Assembly: GCF_003955665.1 (NCBI RefSeq)
Contig: NZ_RXHU01000042.1
Location: forward strand, 1-64,000
Source of the DNA: Paenibacillus whitsoniae
GTDB lineage: Bacteria > Bacillota > Bacilli > Paenibacillales > NBRC-103111
Direction of reading: 5' to 3'
Length of the DNA stretch: 64,000 bases
Shown here: piece after piece, positions 42,935 to 51,606 of the stretch
How the letters are laid out: every line of letters starts with the position of its first letter
Numbering within the stretch: the stretch's first letter is position 1
Notes under the pieces: model-generated
Seen by the model: the letters and a program-made list of their open reading frames with translations, nothing else
Database searches by the model: none
What the model was told of the DNA's origin: nothing
Position numbers and translations under genes: made by a program

Positions 42935-43885
42935 TTATTTCCCTCGCTTATTCGTCCCCGTCACGTGCACGACTTCCACAAACGGGCGGATGCGGTCCAT
43001 AATCCGCTGCCCTTTGAACTCCTCGTCTCCGTCTTTATTCGTGAACGAGAAATGCTTCTCCAGGTCGTCCAGCGCATAGTTGGACGTAAAGAAGGTCGGC
43101 TTGCGGTTCATCCGGTGATTTACAATCGCGCCGATGACATGGTCCCGCAGCCACGGGTTCAAGTTCTCCGCCCCAATGTCGTCGAACACGAGTAGATCGG
43201 TTTCTTTGAGGAGATCGATCGTCTCCTTCAATTTGGTCGGCTCCGAGAACATCCCCTTCAGATCCTCCGCAAAATCCGGCATATACACGATCGCCCCGGT
43301 CATGCCAACCTTTGCGAGCTGATGAAGCATATATCCCATGAGGAACGTTTTGCCCGTGCCGAACGTCCCCGTCAAATACAGGCCGCGCGGTTGCAGCCCC
43401 TGTTCGATCGTCTTGCCTACGTAGTCGTTGATCTGCATGACGGCCTTCGCCCGGTCGAGATCGGTTTCCAGAATGTCACCGAACGAGAAGCTCCGCGAGA
43501 CGATGCGCGGATCGACGTGGAATGTGCGAATCCGGTTGGAGATTGCGTCTTGCTGCTGCTTCGCAAGGAACTTTTTGCAGGCGACCTTCTCCTCGTGAAC
43601 AAACACGTGGTCTTTGGTCTGCTCCGCAAGCAGTATCGTATAATGCCCCGTCATATCGTTGGGGCAGTTTTCCAGCCCCGGGCAGTTCGAGCACGTCTTG
43701 TACTCCGTCACATGTTGGTACAGCTTGTTCATATTGATACGAATCGTATAATCATCGACAAACGGATACTTCTCGCGGAACTTGCCGACCAGCGGGTCGG
43801 CCAACACGCCTTGAATTTTCGCCTCTGCCTTGCGCTTCCACTCCGTATCCGGCAGCGACTTCAAAATCTGCGATAAAGATTCCAT
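42935..43885 (-). CDS. dnaI: Primosomal protein DnaI (helicase loader)
   Basis: A 316-residue AAA+ ATPase that loads the replicative helicase (DnaC in Bacillus). The N-terminal zinc-binding part has CSNCPGLENC near residue 65 plus a later Cys (VACKKF). The ATPase core has Walker A GTFGTGKTFLMGYM near 172, Walker B LLVFDDIGAENL near 235 and sensor 1 TFFTSNY near 275. It acts with DnaB (next gene) and DnaD at oriC and stalled forks. 54 bases separate it from dnaB. Confidence 0.92.
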   Translation of the reverse strand: MESLSQILKSLPDTEWKRKAEAKIQGVLADPLVGKFREKYPFVDDYTIRINMNKLYQHVTEYKTCSNCPGLENCPNDMTGHYTILLAEQTKDHVFVHEEKVACKKFLAKQQQDAISNRIRTFHVDPRIVSRSFSFGDILETDLDRAKAVMQINDYVGKTIEQGLQPRGLYLTGTFGTGKTFLMGYMLHQLAKVGMTGAIVYMPDFAEDLKGMFSEPTKLKETIDLLKETDLLVFDDIGAENLNPWLRDHVIGAIVNHRMNRKPTFFTSNYALDDLEKHFSFTNKDGDEEFKGQRIMDRIRPFVEVVHVTGTNKRGK

Positions 43886-43939
43886 ACCTCCCGCACCTCC
43901 CGTTTCCTATTTGCGGCCCTCGGAGCATTCAGACTCGCC

Positions 43940-45436
43940 CTAGCCTTTGCGGTTAAGCCGCTCGTCCAGCTTCTGCGCCATGCGCCGCGCTGCTTCCAGC
44001 TCCTCCGCGGTCAACCGGGTAGCAGCCGCCGTCTCGGCGTTCTGCGTAACCATCGGAATCCGCGGCTTCTGCGTCTTCCCTTGCCGCCCGCGCGTCGCCG
44101 CACCGCCGCCGGACTTGGCTTCCTCGACTTTGGAGGCAGCCTTTTGCCTGAAGCTCATTTTCTCCCGGACGTAGTCCACGGCTTGCTCATACGTTTGAAT
44201 CTGCTTGCCCAGCATATCGGAAGCAACAGCTTCGATCGACGATTTCGCCCAAGAGCGGCGGTCGATATGTAGAAAATGAATGAGTACGTTAATGACTTCT
44301 TCGCTCAGCTTATAGTTCAAATCGATTTTTTCAAAAATGTTCAGCACACCGTCCGGGATCGAACCTTGAGTGAAAAACATTTTCAGCACAACCGTATACG
44401 GCTCATTCCGCAAAATGTAGTTATATTGATGGTCCGTACATTCCCCCCGCAGCTGCAGCGGCACTTCCAAATAGTACGCCATCTCCACGGATTTCTCTTC
44501 GGACGGCTCTGCCTCCTGCCCCTCCGTTCGGGCTGACGACCGCTCCCGCTCTTCTTCCCGCTTCTTTGTCTGCCGATAGAACAGGTTCGCGTTGTACTGC
44601 AGGAGATCCATGTGCAGCTCGCCTTCCTCCGTGAACACGCCGTCTTCATCGAGCAGGCGGCACGTTTCCTGCAAGCTTAAGTTATATTTCTTCGCCACGA
44701 TATTGATCGCCGCGAGCTGGTCCGGCTTATGCTTGAGGGCTTCCACGAAGACGCGATTCCCAGAACCCCGCGGAAAGCGCATAATAATATCCGCATACTG
44801 GAAGCCCTTCGTCGTCACATCCAGCTTCGCCTCGCCCTGCTTGCTGGCCGACGCCTCATAGAGTGCCTGCTCCAGCTCGTAATCCACCACCTGCGTGTTC
44901 AAGCGGAACAACTCATAGAACGGCACCGACAAATTCTCCTCGCTCGCCCCCCGGCATTCCTCCGGCTCCGGCATCAGCAGCTCCTCGCGCAGGGACAGCA
45001 GCGTAAACTTCCCGACCTTATCCCGCAGCAGCAGCGTTAAATGCTGATTCCTGAAAAATTCGTTCGGCGACAGCGGCGGAAACAGCGTGTACACGAACAC
45101 GTAATCCTCTTCCTCCGGCAGAAACTTCCGGGTCGTCTGCAATAAGCCGATCGCCTCCAGCTTCGAGGACGTCTCGATCAAATACTTGCGCCCCCGTTCG
45201 TTCTGCTCCAAATCCAGCAGCAAGAACAGCCTTCGCTGCTGCTCCAGCGGAGAGAAACCTATCTTTTCCGCGCTGAGCTGCTGATAGAGCACTTGGTAGA
45301 ACGAAACCGCAAGGCCGCCGATCATCGGCTGGTACATCATCGCCAGCATTTTATAATCAAGCGAACTCAAAGAAAACTCACGGGAGACGCTAAACCTGTG
45401 GTTTTCCGTAAAATGCAGCATATTCGTCATTCTCAT
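43940..45436 (-). CDS. dnaB: Replication initiation and membrane attachment protein DnaB
   Basis: A 498-residue Firmicute DnaB, needed with DnaD and DnaI for primosome assembly; not the E. coli helicase of that name. The N-terminal winged-helix DDBH1 domain covers about 15-150 (LDYKMLAMMYQPMIGGLAVSFY). A DDBH2 domain lies in the C-terminal half (about 355-430, VINVLIHFLHIDRRSWAKSS). The central linker is charged and variable (EEERERSSARTEGQEAE). The exact start among ATGs at 45436, 45430 and 45421 is uncertain because the ribosome site is weak. In B. subtilis dnaB and dnaI are also neighbours. Confidence 0.9.
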   Translation of the reverse strand: MRMTNMLHFTENHRFSVSREFSLSSLDYKMLAMMYQPMIGGLAVSFYQVLYQQLSAEKIGFSPLEQQRRLFLLLDLEQNERGRKYLIETSSKLEAIGLLQTTRKFLPEEEDYVFVYTLFPPLSPNEFFRNQHLTLLLRDKVGKFTLLSLREELLMPEPEECRGASEENLSVPFYELFRLNTQVVDYELEQALYEASASKQGEAKLDVTTKGFQYADIIMRFPRGSGNRVFVEALKHKPDQLAAINIVAKKYNLSLQETCRLLDEDGVFTEEGELHMDLLQYNANLFYRQTKKREEERERSSARTEGQEAEPSEEKSVEMAYYLEVPLQLRGECTDHQYNYILRNEPYTVVLKMFFTQGSIPDGVLNIFEKIDLNYKLSEEVINVLIHFLHIDRRSWAKSSIEAVASDMLGKQIQTYEQAVDYVREKMSFRQKAASKVEEAKSGGGAATRGRQGKTQKPRIPMVTQNAETAAATRLTAEELEAARRMAQKLDERLNRKG

Positions 45437-45594
45437 TATCGTTCCAGCACCATCCTGCCTCTGCTCAATCGAAAATCGCGGGGTGCTCGCATCCCGACAA
45501 GCTCTTCGATTCTCTTCTATTAGTCTACCACAAAAATCGACAAGCTTGGAATGCGCGAGAGGAAGATAATTTTTACCTGCTGCTTAACATAAAA

Positions 45595-45637
45595 AAGATT
45601 CCATGTCCGGCGCAGTTAGGCCCGTCATGAAATCTTG
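45595..45637 (-). terminator. Terminator of the alpha/beta hydrolase gene
   Basis: AAGATTTCATG and CATGGAATCTT pair (10 of 11) on the leftward strand and are followed by TTTTTTATG, 14 bases past the stop. Confidence 0.75.
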
Positions 45638-45650
45638 GTGTACACTTCAT

Positions 45651-46547
45651 TTATTCATGCGCGTAGATGGAGGAAAGCTGCTCCGGGGGTGCAGGCTCGC
45701 CATACAAAGCTGGGTTCATCTGCTGCGCAATGGCCAAATCCAGCTTCGTGCGCGCGGTCTCTTGATCCGCCAAACTCGGAATCCAGAGCCGGATCAGCTC
45801 GTTCATTTTGTCCGGGCTTTGCAGCGGAATCGGGTGTTTCGCGCCCTTGAGGTAATAGAGCGAGCTCCTCGGCAGCTTCTCGTGCAGCAGCTCCCCGTAC
45901 TGGTGGAAGACCGGATCTTCCTGACCGTAGATCAACAGCATCGGCTGCTGGATGAACGGGAGCCGGTCCGTACAGTTATACAGCAGACTCTGCTCAAAAT
46001 AGGACCGCACGTTCACCGTCGCATCATCCGATGCTCTCCGGCTGAGCAGCCGGTACGTCGCGGGCTTGTCGCTGTTCCCGTACGTGATCGCGCCGGTCAG
46101 CAGCTTCATCCAGCCGCTTGGCTTCGCCAACCGAACAGCCAGCTGCACCCGCATGCGGTTATAGCGGTCCGTCATCTGCGACATGCCGCTTACGATGATC
46201 CCGCCAAGAAAGCGGCTCGAGTAGGTCAGCAGCGCCTCTAGCACCACGGAGCCGCCCGTGGAGTAGCCGCACAGATAGGCCTGCTCGATGCCAAGGGCGT
46301 CCAGCAGCTCCGTGATGTCCTGCGCGATCAGCGCATAGGTCAAGGGCTGCGAAGTGCAATCGCTCTCGCCATGGCCCCTGACGTCGAACGTGATGACGCG
46401 AAAGCGGTCGCTCAGTCCCTCTTTTTGATACCGAAACGTATCCAACGTAAGCAGTGGAGGCGGGATGAACACAATCGCGTCCCCGTCCGCCGGTCCGGTA
46501 ATTTCAACGTGCAGCTTCGTTCCATTCACATGTACATATGACAACAT
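45651..46547 (-). CDS. Alpha/beta hydrolase
   Basis: A 298-residue alpha/beta-hydrolase-fold enzyme. The nucleophile elbow is GYSTGGSV near residue 94-101 (Ser in GxSxG). The oxyanion strand VFIPPPLLTLDTF is near 26, the acid VYGQEDPVF near 230 and the catalytic His GAKHPIPLQSPDKMNELI near 258. Length is typical of the esterase/peroxidase-like branch. No signal peptide. The substrate is not predictable. It lies 67 bases downstream of the YuiB-type gene in the same direction. Confidence 0.85.
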   Translation of the reverse strand: MLSYVHVNGTKLHVEITGPADGDAIVFIPPPLLTLDTFRYQKEGLSDRFRVITFDVRGHGESDCTSQPLTYALIAQDITELLDALGIEQAYLCGYSTGGSVVLEALLTYSSRFLGGIIVSGMSQMTDRYNRMRVQLAVRLAKPSGWMKLLTGAITYGNSDKPATYRLLSRRASDDATVNVRSYFEQSLLYNCTDRLPFIQQPMLLIYGQEDPVFHQYGELLHEKLPRSSLYYLKGAKHPIPLQSPDKMNELIRLWIPSLADQETARTKLDLAIAQQMNPALYGEPAPPEQLSSIYAHE

Positions 46548-46614
46548 CGGGCCCTCCTCAGATCAAGTTATTCCTTGCTCTTAGGCTGACCCGATGTTTG
46601 GGCTTTCATCCAAC

Positions 46615-46899
46615 TTAAAACATTTTGAAGCCGCGAATCCGCAGCGCCTTGATGGCCGAGCCGCTTAGCACCGCCCCAACGAGGCCGCCGATCGCCGGAA
46701 TAATGTCGACAATCGTAAAGCTTGTGCTGTCGGACATAAACGACGAGGACCCCGTCATACCGTAAATCACCAGCCCGATCATTAAGGCGATAAACGCATA
46801 GAGCGGGAACCACGTCGTTTTCATCAGCATATTCAGAATAAAACCGATGCCAAAAAATAACACCATCATCAGGACGGTGGCTATAATCATTTGCAGCAC
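46615..46899 (-). CDS. yuiB: YuiB-like small membrane protein
   Basis: A 94-residue membrane protein with three hydrophobic segments (IIATVLMMVLFFGIGFILNM, then about 27-45 and 62-80) and ending KALRIRGFKMF. The FFGIGFILNMLMKTTW start and the GAVLSGSAIKALR..G..MF end match YuiB of Bacillus, role unknown. A GTG at 46899 with AAGGGGGAAG 9 bases upstream is preferred; the ATG at 46890 is too far from a ribosome site. In Bacillus it also lies near an NADH dehydrogenase gene. Confidence 0.75.
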   Translation of the reverse strand: MLQMIIATVLMMVLFFGIGFILNMLMKTTWFPLYAFIALMIGLVIYGMTGSSSFMSDSTSFTIVDIIPAIGGLVGAVLSGSAIKALRIRGFKMF

Positions 46900-47019
46900 G
46901 TCATTCTTCCCCCTTATTGAGTTACAGCTCGTACTTGTTGCTACCACTATTTTAATCGACTGGAAGTTGCCCGTAAAGTGTACACAAATTGAACAATTGG
47001 GGTTTCACGTTTTGTTCAT

Positions 47020-47048
47020 TTGCCCTTTCTCCATCAATTGGATACAAT
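47020..47048 (+). promoter_or_regulatory. hemQ promoter
   Basis: TTGCCC (47020-47025), 17 bases, TACAAT (47043-47048), 37 bases upstream of the hemQ start. Confidence 0.7.
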
Positions 47049-47085
47049 GTAGGGGATCATGAACCCTTGAATGGAGGAATAACCG

Positions 47086-47832
47086 ATGAGTGAAGCCGTA
47101 CAAACGTTGGAAGGCTGGTATGCGCTCCATGACTTTCGTCTGATGGATTGGAACGCATGGCATGCCGCAACACCACAAGAGCGCAAGCTTGCTGTGGACG
47201 AGCTGAATACATTTCTTACCGACTGGCAGCAGTTTGAAAACGATAAACTCGGCAGCACTGCCGTCTATAGCATCGTAGGGCAAAAAGCCGACTTCGTCTT
47301 CATGCACCTGCGTGAAACGCTGGAAGACCTTAATGAACTGGAGAACGCGTTCAACAAATCGAGTTTTGCCGCGTACACGATCCCTGTATACTCCTACGTG
47401 TCCGTCGTGGAACTGAGCGCTTACCTCGCGAAACCGGGCACGGATCCGATGCAAGATCCGGACATTCTCGCCCGCTTGAAGCCGACGCTTCCGAAAGCGA
47501 AGCACATCTGCTTCTATCCGATGAACAAGAAGCGCGACGGTGGCGACAACTGGTACATGCTGCCTAGCGAGGACCGCAAGAACATGATGCGCAGCCACGG
47601 TATGATCGGCCGTTCCTATGCAGGCAAAGTGAAACAAATTATTACCGGCTCCGTCGGTCTCGACGATTGGGAATGGGGCGTTACGCTCTTCTCCGACGAC
47701 CCGCTGCAATTCAAGAAGCTCGTCTACGAAATGCGGTTTGACGAAGTCAGCGCGCGCTACGGCGAGTTCGGCGATTTCTACGTCGGCAACATCCTATCCC
47801 CGGATAAATTCAAATCTTTCATTCAAATTTAG
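47086..47832 (+). CDS. hemQ: Coproheme decarboxylase HemQ
   Basis: A 248-residue chlorite-dismutase-family protein that finishes haem b synthesis in Firmicutes by removing two carboxyl groups from coproheme III with peroxide. Active-site marks are the Tyr in CFYPMNKKR near residue 145, the Trp in DNWYMLP near 157 and the proximal His in MRSHGMIGR near 172; the chlorite-dismutase Arg is absent, as expected for HemQ. GGAGG precedes the ATG. It is monocistronic with its own promoter and terminator. Confidence 0.93.
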   Translation: MSEAVQTLEGWYALHDFRLMDWNAWHAATPQERKLAVDELNTFLTDWQQFENDKLGSTAVYSIVGQKADFVFMHLRETLEDLNELENAFNKSSFAAYTIPVYSYVSVVELSAYLAKPGTDPMQDPDILARLKPTLPKAKHICFYPMNKKRDGGDNWYMLPSEDRKNMMRSHGMIGRSYAGKVKQIITGSVGLDDWEWGVTLFSDDPLQFKKLVYEMRFDEVSARYGEFGDFYVGNILSPDKFKSFIQI

Positions 47833-47840
47833 ATTAGATT

Positions 47841-47873
47841 AGAGCAGAGGAAGCGATTCCTCTGCTCTTTTTT
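47841..47873 (+). terminator. hemQ terminator
   Basis: AGAGCAGAGGAA and TTCCTCTGCTCT form a perfect 12-bp stem with loop GCGA, followed by a T-run. Confidence 0.95.
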
Positions 47874-47910
47874 AGTGTAGACAAGTCCGACGGGCGATAA
47901 TCATTAGAAA

Positions 47911-47946
47911 AAAGCGACCCCCGAGCCATCGCCCGGAAGCCGCTTA
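47911..47946 (-). terminator. Terminator of the 93-residue protein gene
   Basis: On the leftward strand AAGCGGC..CCGGGC pairs with GCTCGGG..TCGCTT, then TTTTTT. It sits 15 bases past the stop at 47961. Confidence 0.7.
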
Positions 47947-47960
47947 TTCTGATCTATCGC

Positions 47961-48242
47961 TTACTCGTCCTCATCGTCGTCGCGCAACGCCGCGGCAAGC
48001 TCCGCTTCCATTTGCGCTTTGCGTGCCAGATACTCTTCCGTCTCTCTGTCGCGCTGACGGCTCTTCTCCTTCAACCTTTCGATCGCCGGAAGAATGAGAA
48101 TGTCGATTTCCTTTTGCACAACCGCTACGTGGTCGTAACGCTTCGCACTTTCCAGAAAATGCCCAACCTCGATCAACGCATTGTAACGTTCCAATTCTTC
48201 CCGTGTAAGAAGTCCTCTTACCTGGACACTGCAGTGCCGCAT
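47961..48242 (-). CDS. Small coiled-coil protein of unknown function
   Basis: A 93-residue cytoplasmic protein, MRHCSVQVRGLLTREELERY at the start and a very acidic end (LRDDDEDE). The middle and end are one long charged helix (KEIDILILPAIERLKEKSRQ, then RDRETEEYLARKAQMEAELA) likely to form a coiled coil. GGAGG lies 7 bases before the ATG. It follows the NADH dehydrogenase gene by 26 bases in the same direction, so they are probably cotranscribed. No family recognised. Confidence 0.75.
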   Translation of the reverse strand: MRHCSVQVRGLLTREELERYNALIEVGHFLESAKRYDHVAVVQKEIDILILPAIERLKEKSRQRDRETEEYLARKAQMEAELAAALRDDDEDE

Positions 48243-48268
48243 GGCAATCCCTCCGTTACCGAGCTAAT

Positions 48269-49459
48269 CTAGAAGCGTCCTTTGCGAATCACCAGTGGAA
48301 TGCCGCCGATAATGTACAGGTAGCGCATGTCGACAACCTTCTTCATCAGCGCCGCGACGTTGCCTTTCAGCTTGCGGGAGCCGACGATACCGATCGCTTG
48401 CCCTTTCCCAAGAGAAGCTACCGTACCTTTATTGGAGAATTTAAAAGTTTTCATTTCCGAACCGCGAATGGCTGCGATCAGGTTGTGCGCTACGGCTTCC
48501 CCTTGCTGCATCGCGATTTGCGCTGTCGGCGGGAACGGTCTGCCTTCCGCATTCATTACGATGGAACAGTCGCCAACAACATAAATGTTGTCGAAGCCAG
48601 GCGCACGCAGATAATCGTCAACTTTGATTCTGCCGCGCATCGTCTCAAAGCCTGCTTCATCCAGCATGTGGTTACCGCGGATACCGCCTGTCCATACGAC
48701 TGTCGCCGCTTTGATGAACTCATCGCCGGCAATCAGAACGCCTTCCGGTGTGCATTCCTTGATCGCTGTACCGATTTTGAACGTAATGCCTTTATCCGTC
48801 AGTACTTTCATCGCATACTCAACCAGTTCTGGGTCGAAACCAGGGAGCGCGGTTGGTGCTGCTTCAATATTATAAATTTTCACGAGTGCCGGATCGACGT
48901 CGAATTCTTTGCATAGCGACGGAATACGATCCGCCAACTCGCCGATAAACTCGATGCCTGTAAATCCTGCCCCGCCGATTACGAAGGTCAAATAATCTTT
49001 GCGGTCCGGTTCGCGCTTGTATTTCGCAAATTGATATTCAATGTGCTCGCGGATGAAACGCACGCTGTTAATACTGCGGATGTTCAGCGCGTTTTCTTTC
49101 AGGCCCGGAATGCCGAACGTTTCGGATTCTCCGCCAAGTCCGATGACGAGATAATCATAAGAAAGCGTACCGTCTTCAAGAATAACTTTCTTCTCGTGTG
49201 GTCTGATTTGTGTAACCGTCGATTTCACGAAATCCACTTTGAATTCATCAATCAGCTTCAGAATGTTCACGCGTGCATTTTCAGGATTGTCCGTTCCTGC
49301 CGCAGGCATATGAAGGTGTGTGGTAATGTAATGATAATCGTGCTTGTTTACCAAAGTCACATCAGCTTCATTATAATTCAATTCTTTCTGCAAACGAATT
49401 GCAGCCAGGATCCCACCGTAGCCGGCACCCAAAATGACGATTCTTGGTATTCTACTCAT
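48269..49459 (-). CDS. ndh: Type II NADH dehydrogenase (NDH-2)
   Basis: A 396-residue flavoprotein that passes electrons from NADH to menaquinone without pumping protons. FAD motif VILGAGYGGILAAIRLQ at residues 7-23; NADH motif FVIGGAGFTGIEFIGEL near 158-174; second FAD motif NIYVVGDCSIVM near 298. The quinone-site stretch AQIAMQQGEAVAHNL is near 318, and a C-terminal amphipathic membrane anchor carries VVDMRYLYIIGGIPLVI. Its promoter region holds a near-perfect Rex site, so low NADH/NAD ratio should repress it. Likely cotranscribed with the coiled-coil protein downstream. Confidence 0.92.
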   Translation of the reverse strand: MSRIPRIVILGAGYGGILAAIRLQKELNYNEADVTLVNKHDYHYITTHLHMPAAGTDNPENARVNILKLIDEFKVDFVKSTVTQIRPHEKKVILEDGTLSYDYLVIGLGGESETFGIPGLKENALNIRSINSVRFIREHIEYQFAKYKREPDRKDYLTFVIGGAGFTGIEFIGELADRIPSLCKEFDVDPALVKIYNIEAAPTALPGFDPELVEYAMKVLTDKGITFKIGTAIKECTPEGVLIAGDEFIKAATVVWTGGIRGNHMLDEAGFETMRGRIKVDDYLRAPGFDNIYVVGDCSIVMNAEGRPFPPTAQIAMQQGEAVAHNLIAAIRGSEMKTFKFSNKGTVASLGKGQAIGIVGSRKLKGNVAALMKKVVDMRYLYIIGGIPLVIRKGRF

Positions 49460-49514
49460 GCCTCTCTCACTTCCATATCCGTATTTTTCCCCAAAGTCCT
49501 ATGGTTTCTCTATT

Positions 49515-49532
49515 TTGTGAAAAATTACACAA
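49515..49532. promoter_or_regulatory. Rex operator upstream of ndh
   Basis: TTGTGAAAAATTACACAA differs from the Firmicute Rex consensus TTGTGAA-N4-TTCACAA at one of 14 fixed positions. It lies 56 bp upstream of the ndh start. In B. subtilis Rex represses ndh and NADH lifts the repression. Confidence 0.75.
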
Positions 49533-49802
49533 ACGCTTTCGAATTAGTATGCTGCTCCTAGTTTGCTCGAATCTACAAGAAATATGAAACAGCTTGACAT
49601 TTGTCATAGTCCCAATACAAAACCGATTCTCATGATATGATATAATTTTCATACCTAAATATCAAGTGTAATTTTGCATGAAAAAATCGGGCATTTTAGC
49701 CACTTTTCCGCTTTCTTTCGCTAGCTTGGAGCATGATTTTTTCATGCCGGAAAATAAAACGGGGCATTCTAAACCTAATCGCCAGATTAGGAGGAATACC
49801 CC

Positions 49803-50051
49803 TTGTCATCTATTTGTCCCATTTGCAATGGCATGCAGGAACTGCATTCCGAATGCCCCCGATGTTCCGCTCAGATGAACGACTGCGGCAGGCCCAGCGA
49901 CTTGCTCGGTCCCTACTCTCCTTACCAGGAAAGTGAGGACGTCTTGGTATCTCTCGAAGAAAGCGCCTCTGCGTCGTCAGCTTGTCTTCATCTGATGAAT
50001 TGCCCCGGCTGCGATTCCAACTTCACCATTGCAATCGGTCTCCTCAGGTGA
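49803..50051 (+). CDS. Small zinc-ribbon-like protein
   Basis: An 82-residue protein with CPICNGMQELHSECPRC at residues 5-21 (two CxxC pairs 12 apart) and a further NCPGCDSNF near 68. This suggests one or two zinc ribbons. The start is a TTG at 49803, supported by AGGAGG 8 bases upstream. Its stop codon touches the stop codon of sda on the other strand. No named family recognised; small Bacillales zinc ribbons often act in sporulation or stress but nothing here proves it. Confidence 0.7.
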   Translation: MSSICPICNGMQELHSECPRCSAQMNDCGRPSDLLGPYSPYQESEDVLVSLEESASASSACLHLMNCPGCDSNFTIAIGLLR

Positions 50052-50207
50052 TTAATTTAACGGCTCATCATTTTTAATAACGACTTGCAGCTTCAGCTTC
50101 CGTCTATGAATTTCTGCGAGCAACAGTTCAACGAAATCGGATTCCAATCTCAAATCAAGCGCTTTGTAATAAGAATCAATCAGGGTTTCATCGCTAATTT
50201 GTCTCAC
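50052..50207 (-). CDS. sda: Sporulation histidine kinase inhibitor Sda
   Basis: A 51-residue protein: MRQISDETLIDSYYKALDLR then ESDFVELLLAEIHRR. B. subtilis Sda has the same order (SDELLIESYFKA...L..DFIELIENEIKRR). Sda forms a helical hairpin, binds the phosphotransfer domain of KinA and blocks sporulation when replication initiates or DNA is damaged. The GTG start has AGGTGA 5 bases upstream. The upstream region carries a cluster of DnaA boxes, as for B. subtilis sda, which DnaA activates. Confidence 0.9.
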   Translation of the reverse strand: MRQISDETLIDSYYKALDLRLESDFVELLLAEIHRRKLKLQVVIKNDEPLN

Positions 50208-50284
50208 TTAAATCACCTATATTCTTAAAATTCTATAATTTAACATTATAGTAGCATGGGTGATTTTTTAGAACAAGCGTTCTG

Positions 50285-50383
50285 TTATCCACAGCGAAGT
50301 GTGTATAATCTGTGGGTATTTTGTTGATATGTCCCGAAAACTCTCATTTTACGAGGGGGATAATGTGTATAAACTTATACACA
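50285..50383. promoter_or_regulatory. Cluster of DnaA boxes upstream of sda
   Basis: A perfect box TTATCCACA is at 50285-50293. TGTGTATAA (reverse of TTATACACA, one change) is at 50300-50308, a weaker TGTGGGTAT at 50311-50319, TGTGTATAA at 50364-50372 and TTATACACA at 50375-50383. The last two form an inverted pair two bases apart. The rest of 50208-50553 holds AT-rich promoter DNA and no gene. Confidence 0.8.
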
Positions 50384-50553
50384 AGCTAGCGAGCTAAATA
50401 ACCGATAAAAAAAAATGATCACAAAATTAATTTTAACTACCGGAATGTTAACATTACCAAAACGATTTTCACAAATTTGAAAACAATTTTTAATCACCAC
50501 TTAATAAACATAGGCTAGAATAGAACTATCACATCAGCAAAGGAGAAATGAAC

Positions 50554-50715
50554 ATGATCGTCTATGACATTGTTGTAAACGGCGAACTCAAAGAAACGAT
50601 TCAGCCTCGCAAAAACAGATTGAAAGAAATCTACGCATACATGCTCGAGCAAACACGCCTCATGAAAGCCAAATACGGCGAAAACGTCGTTATTACAGGC
50701 CGTATCGTCTACTAA
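50554..50715 (+). CDS. Small conserved-looking protein, 53 residues
   Basis: MIVYDIVVNGELKETIQPRK at the start, a charged helix in the middle (LKEIYAYMLEQTRLMKAKYG) and a closing beta strand (NVVITGRIVY): a compact beta-alpha-beta layout. AAAGGAG lies 8 bases before the ATG at 50554; an in-frame ATG at 50548 is too close. It has AT-rich promoter DNA shared with sda upstream. No family recognised. Confidence 0.7.
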   Translation: MIVYDIVVNGELKETIQPRKNRLKEIYAYMLEQTRLMKAKYGENVVITGRIVY

Positions 50716-50764
50716 TTGGATCTATGACGGCCCCTCCCTCTCAAAATATCATCCTTCCGTGTTT

Positions 50765-51445
50765 TCAGATGATTCCTTTCCGATGCAAGACCGTTAGCAA
50801 ACGATAGAAATCATAGCTTCCATTTTGCGGCGTATCGATTAATCCTGCTTTGACCGCGGCGTCCACCGACGCTCTTGCCCAAGACGGAATAGCCGGCAGC
50901 GCATCCAGCTCCTCTAACGCTTGAACCCGATTCTGCAAAACTTCGATTTGCTGCTTCAATTGTTCCAGCATTCGCATGACCTCCTCATCGTATTGAAATA
51001 ATTGATCCCCATTGATGATGGCATTCAGCTTGCTCGCATAGGCGAGATCTGTCGCATAGCCGCTGTTTTGGAGCGCTGCTGTCTGTTCTGCAGGCGTTAC
51101 AGCGGAACGTACGGCGGCATAGCGTGCAGATTGAAACAGCAAATCCTGATCCCGGAAACCATCTTCAATGCTTTCATACGCCCGAAAATCGCCCGGCACA
51201 TTCACCATTTGTATGCCGTTGAGATATTCCCACGTCGTTTTGGATACACGATCTCCGCGCCAGTAAGGGGTAAGCGTGCCGCTGCCCACCTTGTAGCCCG
51301 TCAAATTATTCCACGTATGCAGCACCCCTCCCGTCTCCAGCAGCGCCTGCGCAATGCGAACAGACGGAAAGATCGGCGAACCTTCCAACCGAAGCTTAAC
51401 CGCAATCGGCGCCACCGCATCGATAAATTGTTGTCTCGTATTCAT
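50765..51445 (-). CDS. Glucosaminidase-domain (GH73) cell-wall hydrolase
   Basis: A 226-residue protein. Residues 3-150 form a GH73 N-acetylglucosaminidase domain: FIDAVAPIAVKLRLEGSPIF, then ALLETGGVLHTWNNLTGYKV with the catalytic Glu, then the YESIEDGFRDQDLLF and YATDLAYASKLNAII stretches. A short coiled coil (about 158-180) follows, and the end (SWARASVDAAVKAGLIDTPQ) looks like the tail of phage-type lysins. There is no signal peptide, so export, if any, needs a holin-like or non-classical route. It may be a domesticated phage lysin. AGGAGGAGG precedes the ATG. Confidence 0.82.
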   Translation of the reverse strand: MNTRQQFIDAVAPIAVKLRLEGSPIFPSVRIAQALLETGGVLHTWNNLTGYKVGSGTLTPYWRGDRVSKTTWEYLNGIQMVNVPGDFRAYESIEDGFRDQDLLFQSARYAAVRSAVTPAEQTAALQNSGYATDLAYASKLNAIINGDQLFQYDEEVMRMLEQLKQQIEVLQNRVQALEELDALPAIPSWARASVDAAVKAGLIDTPQNGSYDFYRLLTVLHRKGII

Positions 51446-51606
51446 AACAGAACCTCCTCCTTCCTCATCGGAATCTAGTTCGTAGTTACTATTTTATTCA
51501 TCCTAGTAACCGAAGGCGGCGGCTAATTCCCATTTATATCCTACCTTCTGCTTAAAAACTATAGTAGAATTAGATGTAAGATATAACTTACGAGAGGGCA
51601 CGGGAT

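Noticed and set aside
50765-51445. A prophage remnant around the glucosaminidase gene
   Set aside because: The enzyme has phage-lysin traits, but no other phage gene, integrase or attachment repeat is nearby.
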